From Myxococcota bacterium (GTDB lineage: Bacteria > Myxococcota_A > UBA9160 > PR03): DNA of 9,094 nt. Of this stretch, positions 5,838 through 9,094 are shown in pieces. Every line of letters begins with the position of its first letter. Positions within the stretch are counted from its first letter, which is position 1. Below the pieces are notes generated by a model. That model saw only the letters and a list, made by a program, of their open reading frames with translations. It was not told where the DNA came from and did no database searches. The stretch is taken from NCBI GenBank assembly GCA_030066475.1, contig JASJBO010000312.1, forward strand, positions 1-9,094, given 5' to 3'. The position numbers and the translations under genes were made by a program.

Positions 5838-6388
5838 CCTCGGGGCGCCGCCGCCAGCACGATCTCGTCGATCCAGACCGTGCCGGTGCCCTCGACGGCG
5901 AGGTTGAGCTTGACGTGGTCGGGCGTCTGGCCGCGCTCGAGCACGAACGGGGTCTCCTGGCTGGTCCAGCCGGTGGTGCCGGAGACCGCGCTCTGGAGCC
6001 CGCGCGAGAAGAACTCGCCCTTGCCCGGGAAGTGCGCCCACATCTCCAGGTAGGCGCGCCCGTCGAGGGCCTCGGTGCGGAGCTTGGCGCGGTAGAACAG
6101 CAGGGCGTCGTCGACGTCGGTGCCGTGGGCCTCGAACAGCCGCACCGTGGTGGGCTCGCGGGTCTCGATGCGCAGCGAGCCGGCGCCGTCGCTGCTCACC
6201 TCGCGGTCGACCGAGACGCCGTCGCGGGTGATCAGCTGGTCGAGGTCGTCGGCGGCGAACTGCGCGAGCGTCTGCTCGGGGCCGGCCGCGCTGCGAGTGC
6301 CCGGCGAGCAGGCGAGCGCGCCGCAGGCGGCGGCCAGGGCGAGCGCGAGCAAGGCGTCGAACACGAGCTGCTGGGTCTGGTGGCTCAC
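5834..6388 (-). CDS. Exported protein with jelly-roll (carbohydrate-binding-like) fold, possible lipoprotein
   Basis: A 184-residue protein starting at GTG 6388, with a strong GGGAGGG ribosome site about 9 nt upstream. Residues about 8-27 are a signal sequence ending in AACGALACSPG. Two cysteines (C22 and C27) are candidates for lipid attachment, although neither lipobox is ideal. The mature part contains alternating strands and ends with DHVKLNLAVEGTGTVWIDE and IVLA (158-179). That ending is typical of the last strands of jelly-roll carbohydrate-binding modules, where GTVWIDE is a common closing motif. FYRAKLRTEALDGRAYLEMW (98-117) also fits such a domain. No catalytic residues are recognisable; binding of a glycan or another surface ligand is inference. 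It overlaps the next gene by 4 nt. Confidence 0.65.
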   Translation of the reverse strand: MSHQTQQLVFDALLALALAAACGALACSPGTRSAAGPEQTLAQFAADDLDQLITRDGVSVDREVSSDGAGSLRIETREPTTVRLFEAHGTDVDDALLFYRAKLRTEALDGRAYLEMWAHFPGKGEFFSRGLQSAVSGTTGWTSQETPFVLERGQTPDHVKLNLAVEGTGTVWIDEIVLAAAPRG

Positions 6389-6405
6389 GATGCGGTCCCT
6401 CCCGA

Positions 6406-6434
6406 GCGGCGACGGGCGGGGCGCGCGTCGCCGC
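6406..6434. repeat. 9-bp inverted repeat in the divergent intergenic region
   Basis: GCGGCGACG (6406-6414) and CGTCGCCGC (6426-6434) are exact reverse complements around an 11-nt loop. The element lies in the 169-bp gap between the exported-protein gene (- strand) and the acyl-CoA dehydrogenase pair (+ strand). On the minus-strand transcript it would sit directly upstream of the GGGAGGG ribosome site. It could be a leader hairpin or an operator. No convincing -10/-35 pair was found in this gap on either strand, so its role is open. Confidence 0.35.
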
Positions 6435-6557
6435 GCCCCCTTCTTCGGACGGCCCGGCGGACCGCCTGAATCCGCCCGTGTCGGTCGGGATCGACTCCAG
6501 CGTAACGAAGCTGGCGGCCGATCCCCGCCTCTGCGACCGTCGCGGCGAGGTTCCCCG

Positions 6558-7637
6558 GTGATCGACTTCGAGCTGGAGCCCGAGCTGGAGCTGCTGCGCG
6601 AGACCGCGCGCCAGTTCGCCAGCGAGCGCCTGGGTCCGCGCGACCGGGCCTTCGAGTCGGCGCGCGAGGTGGATGCCGCGACGCGCGCCGCGTTCCACGA
6701 GATCGGGCTCGCGGGGGTCGAGCTGCCCGAGAGCCTGGGCGGCGCCGGGCTCGGGGCGCTGGCCCGCGCACTCGTGCTCGAGGAGCTGGGCGCCGCCGAC
6801 GCGGGCGCGGCGCTGGCGCTCGATCCGCTCGGGCCCGCGCTCTACCCGCTGCTCGAGCTGGGCGAGCAGGCGGCGCTCGAGGAGCTGGCGCGCCCACTGC
6901 TCGCGCGGGCCGGCGCGCGCGCGGTGCTGGCGTGGAACGATGCGCCCGAGCGGCGGCTCGAGGTCCGCTCGGGACGCGTGCACGGCGCGCTGCCGTGGGT
7001 GCCGGCGGAGCGCGTCGACCTGCTCGTGGTGCTCGACCGCGACTCCGCCACGGCGATCGACACCGGGCTCGCCTGCGAGCCGCTGCGGGGCGCGGGCCTG
7101 CGCGCGGCGGGCGCTGCCGAGCTGCGCCTGGAGGGCGCGCCGGTGCGCGCCTGGTGGGTACACCCGCGCGGGGCGCGTCGTGCGCTGGCGCGCGCGCGGC
7201 TCTACGCCGCGGCGCTGGGACTGGGCGTGACGCGCGCCGCGGCGGACTACTCGCGCGCGTACGCGCAGGAGCGGGTTGCGTTCGGCCGCCCGATCGCGCA
7301 CCACCAGGCGCTGGCGTTCCTGATCACCGACATGGCGGCGGCGGTCGAGAGCTGTCGGCTGCTGGTCCACGAGGCGGCGGCGCGGCTCGATCGCGAGCCG
7401 GACGCCGACGCGACGGCCGAGGCATGCGCCTCGGCGTTCCTCGACACCGCCGAGCAGGCGATGTTCGTCGCGCCCAACGCCGTGCAGATCCTCGGCGGCC
7501 ACGGCTTCATGCAGGACTACCCGGTCGAGAAGTGGATGCGCGAGGCGCGCGCGCTGGGCCTGCTCTTCGGCGGCGTGGACGCGGCACGCAGCGACGCCGG
7601 CGCAGAGCTCGGCGGCGAGCCGCTGGCGCTGGTCTAG
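6558..7637 (+). CDS. Acyl-CoA dehydrogenase family subunit lacking the catalytic glutamate (heteromeric type)
   Basis: A 359-residue acyl-CoA dehydrogenase fold: an N-terminal helical domain (1-115), a short degenerate beta domain (about 118-200) and a C-terminal helical domain (205-345). The C-terminal half keeps the motifs that reach across to a partner's FAD: R239-x-x-F242-G243 (ERVAFGRPI) and Q310-x-x-GGHG (to G316). The beta domain lacks the TEPxxGSD flavin/substrate motif. Where the catalytic base normally stands (EGT, as E376 in medium-chain acyl-CoA dehydrogenase) the sequence reads F337-G338-G339. On its own it should therefore be inactive. GTG 6558 is preceded by GAGG (6547-6550) with a 7-nt spacer. 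The next gene, 9 nt downstream, supplies what is missing, so this is best read as one subunit of an alpha2beta2 enzyme. Confidence 0.85.
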   Translation: MIDFELEPELELLRETARQFASERLGPRDRAFESAREVDAATRAAFHEIGLAGVELPESLGGAGLGALARALVLEELGAADAGAALALDPLGPALYPLLELGEQAALEELARPLLARAGARAVLAWNDAPERRLEVRSGRVHGALPWVPAERVDLLVVLDRDSATAIDTGLACEPLRGAGLRAAGAAELRLEGAPVRAWWVHPRGARRALARARLYAAALGLGVTRAAADYSRAYAQERVAFGRPIAHHQALAFLITDMAAAVESCRLLVHEAAARLDREPDADATAEACASAFLDTAEQAMFVAPNAVQILGGHGFMQDYPVEKWMREARALGLLFGGVDAARSDAGAELGGEPLALV

Positions 7638-7646
7638 GGGACGCCT

Positions 7647-8843
7647 GTGCAGCTCACCATCGACGACGCCCTGCGCGAGCGCCTGGCGAACCTGCGCGAG
7701 CTGGGCCGCGCGAAGATCCGCCCGCTCGGGCTCGAGGCCGACCGGCTGGGCCGGCCGGTGCCGCCCGACGACCCCTTCTACGGGCTGCTCCTGAAGCTCG
7801 GGCTGGGGCGCACCCGCTGGCTGGGCGGCGCCGAGCCCTCGGGCGGCGAGCGCCCGAAGCGCGAGGCCCGCAGCGCCGGGCCGTCGCTCACCGGCGTGCT
7901 GCTGTCGGAGGAGCTCGCCTACTGGGATCGCGGCGTGGCCGTCTCGTTCCCCGGTCCCGGTCTCGGCGAGCCGCCGGTGCTGGCGATGGGCACCGAGGCG
8001 CAGAAGGAGCGCTTCCTCGCGCCGTTCCAGGCGCCGGATCGCCCGCGCTGGGGCTCGTTCGCGATGACCGAGCCGGGGGCGGGCTCCGACGTCGCGGCGA
8101 TCCGGGCGAGCGCCCGGCGCGACGGCGACCACTGGATCCTGAACGGCGACAAGTCGTTCGCGGCCAACGCGAGCCGCGCCGACTGGATCGTGGTGTGGGC
8201 GACCGTCGACCCGACGCAGGGGCGCGCGGGCCACCGCGCCTTCGTGGTCGAGCGCGACACGCCGGGACTCGGCGACTTCGTGATCGAGAAGAAGATGGGC
8301 CTCAAGGGCTACGAGTCGACCTCGTTCACGCTGCGCGACTGCCGCGTGGGGGCCGACTGCCTGCTGGGCGGCGAGGAGCACTACGCGCGGCGCGCCGGCT
8401 TCAAGGGCGCCATGAAGTCGTTCAACGCGACCCGTCCGATGATCGGCGCGATGGCGGTGGGCATCGGGCGCGCGGCGCTCGACGCCGCCGTGGACTTCGC
8501 GCGCGAGCACGAGCGCCTGGGCGACCCGCGCGTGCGCGACCGCCTGGAGCGCACGCGCCGCAAGCTGCGCAGCGCCCGACTGCTGTGCTGGCGCGCCGCC
8601 TGGCTCGCCGACCGCGAGCGCCCCAACGTGGTGGAGGCCTCGATGGCCAAGGCCATCGCCCCCGCCGCCGCGCTCGAGGCCACCATCCTCGGCATGGAGC
8701 TGCTCGGCGCCGTCGGCGGCCGCGGCGACCACCTGATCGAGAAGCTCTTCCGCGACGTCAAGGCCATGGACATCGTCGAGGGCACCGGCCAGATCCAACG
8801 CCTCATCATCGCCCGCCACCTCGTCCACCTCCCCCGCGAGTAG
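7647..8843 (+). CDS. Acyl-CoA dehydrogenase, catalytic subunit (heteromeric type)
   Basis: A 398-residue flavoenzyme that should introduce a 2,3-double bond into an acyl-CoA and pass electrons to electron-transfer flavoprotein. Visible motifs are FAMTEPGAGSD (138-148) and LNGDKSFAANAS (165-176) in the beta domain, and the catalytic glutamate E378 in IVEGTGQIQR. The RxxFG motif of the C-terminal domain is replaced by a shortened HERLGDPRV (288-296). The FAD-contacting Gln of QxxGGxG is missing (GMELLGAVGGRG, 349-360). Both missing elements are present in the preceding gene product. The start GTG 7647 has AGGGG (7636-7640) 6 nt upstream, overlapping the previous stop codon, so the two are co-translated. 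Substrate class is unknown; heteromeric dehydrogenases of this kind often act on bulky cyclic or branched acyl-CoAs such as steroid side chains. Confidence 0.88.
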   Translation: MQLTIDDALRERLANLRELGRAKIRPLGLEADRLGRPVPPDDPFYGLLLKLGLGRTRWLGGAEPSGGERPKREARSAGPSLTGVLLSEELAYWDRGVAVSFPGPGLGEPPVLAMGTEAQKERFLAPFQAPDRPRWGSFAMTEPGAGSDVAAIRASARRDGDHWILNGDKSFAANASRADWIVVWATVDPTQGRAGHRAFVVERDTPGLGDFVIEKKMGLKGYESTSFTLRDCRVGADCLLGGEEHYARRAGFKGAMKSFNATRPMIGAMAVGIGRAALDAAVDFAREHERLGDPRVRDRLERTRRKLRSARLLCWRAAWLADRERPNVVEASMAKAIAPAAALEATILGMELLGAVGGRGDHLIEKLFRDVKAMDIVEGTGQIQRLIIARHLVHLPRE

Positions 8844-8846
8844 GAG

Positions 8847-8914
8847 GGGGACGTTGGTTAAGTAGTTCAGGTGTTCCCTCTGGGGGATTACTGAACTACT
8901 TAACCAACGTCCCC
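8847..8914. repeat. Perfect 24-bp inverted repeat with 20-nt loop (REP/MITE-like palindrome)
   Basis: The left arm 8847-8870 begins GGGGACGTTGGTTAAG, and the right arm 8891-8914 is its exact reverse complement over all 24 positions. The loop (8871-8890) can pair further through TCCC/GGGA at 8875-8878 and 8884-8887. The arms are 50 percent GC, far below the surroundings. It starts 3 nt after the stop of the catalytic dehydrogenase gene and ends before the next coding region, so it can also act as a transcript-end structure, although no T-tract follows. From memory, GGGGACGTT-type palindromes recur between genes in several deltaproteobacterial genomes near REP-associated tyrosine transposases. 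No transposase gene lies in this window. Confidence 0.85.
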
Positions 8915-8927
8915 TAGACTCCGCGTC

Positions 8928-9094
8928 TTGGGTCGGAGCACGTTGCAGCGCCGCCGGGGGGAGCGGCTGGGGCGGCCGCAGCCGTATCTGACGGGGGCGG
9001 TGCGCGGGGCGTTCGACGCGTGGGTCGAAGCCACGGTCGCTCGGTTCTCGCCGCCGCTCGAGTTTCGCGAGATCCGGCGCGGGGTGCAGGCGCT
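8928..9094 (+). CDS. N-terminal part of an unidentified protein, possibly an Rsm22-like methyltransferase (partial)
   Basis: An open frame runs off the right edge with G/C-rich third positions. An in-frame stop at 8901-8903 inside the palindrome limits its start. TTG 8928 (55 residues visible) and TTG 8943 (preceded by GGAG at 8935-8938, 4 nt away) are the candidates; the first is annotated. The visible segment is basic at first (RRRGERLGRPQPYLTG) and then reads PPLEFREIRRGVQA. That ending resembles the N-terminal region of bacterial Rsm22-like small-ribosomal-subunit methyltransferases, where a REVRRGVQALS-type stretch occurs. The methyltransferase fold itself lies beyond the window, so the call is tentative. 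Confidence 0.4.
   Translation, partial: MGRSTLQRRRGERLGRPQPYLTGAVRGAFDAWVEATVARFSPPLEFREIRRGVQA

Noticed and set aside
5838..8828. Upstream extension of the split-barrel frame to 1132 codons on the minus strand
   Set aside because: It is the antisense shadow of the two acyl-CoA dehydrogenase genes and the exported-protein gene; only the last 135 codons show real protein features.
8844..9094. A transposase gene beside the palindrome
   Set aside because: No RAYT- or IS200-like motif (such as the YHVTSRGN-type start or HUH pair) is visible; the frame to the right reads as a different protein.
1..9094. CRISPR array, tRNA or rRNA genes, phage or defence cassette
   Set aside because: No spaced direct repeats, cloverleaf-like segments, rRNA-like sequence or phage or defence protein families were found; HicA alone is a common chromosomal toxin-antitoxin component.

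Overview
The window is very GC-rich (low-to-mid 70s percent by eye), with compact, mostly same-strand gene pairs, strong G/C bias at third codon positions and frequent GTG starts. A secreted cyclophilin ends in a PEP-CTERM-type tail, which points to a Gram-negative host with an exosortase. Lipid and acyl-CoA genes plus a long lower-GC palindrome near the right end fit a soil or marine bacterium of the former Deltaproteobacteria and relatives (Myxococcota, Binatota, Desulfobacterota). That placement is inference; no rRNA or marker gene is present.

Left part (1-1957, + strand): the tail of a small protein overlaps a 58-residue HicA-type toxin. Next come a Nudix hydrolase of the CoA-diphosphatase type and an exported cyclophilin-type prolyl isomerase with a PEP-CTERM anchor. 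The cyclophilin gene converges on a phytanoyl-CoA dioxygenase (PhyH)-family gene, and the two stop codons share the palindrome CTAG.

Middle (1954-5421): the PhyH-family oxygenase (- strand) and a zinc-type alcohol dehydrogenase (+ strand) diverge from a 91-bp region with a good sigma70-like promoter on the + strand and a weaker, overlapping candidate on the - strand. Downstream of the dehydrogenase lie a tandem double-hotdog thioesterase and an XRE-cupin regulator. Spacing suggests a three-gene operon carrying its own regulator: an oxidation/thioester-processing unit of unknown substrate.

Right part (5430-9094): a - strand pair, an exported jelly-roll-like protein followed by a membrane-anchored split-barrel flavin/F420-type protein, is joined by a 4-nt CTGA overlap. 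Divergent from it are two adjacent acyl-CoA dehydrogenase genes. Their FAD-binding and catalytic motifs are lost in a complementary way, the signature of an obligate alpha2beta2 enzyme. After them comes a perfect 24-bp inverted repeat with a 20-nt loop, at clearly lower GC than its surroundings, then the start of a possible Rsm22-like methyltransferase cut by the window edge.

No phage, CRISPR, tRNA or rRNA is visible. Nothing here clearly amounts to a new defence or mobile system. The most distinctive items are the complementary dehydrogenase pair, the palindrome, the PEP-CTERM cyclophilin and the divergent PhyH/dehydrogenase/hotdog/regulator unit.
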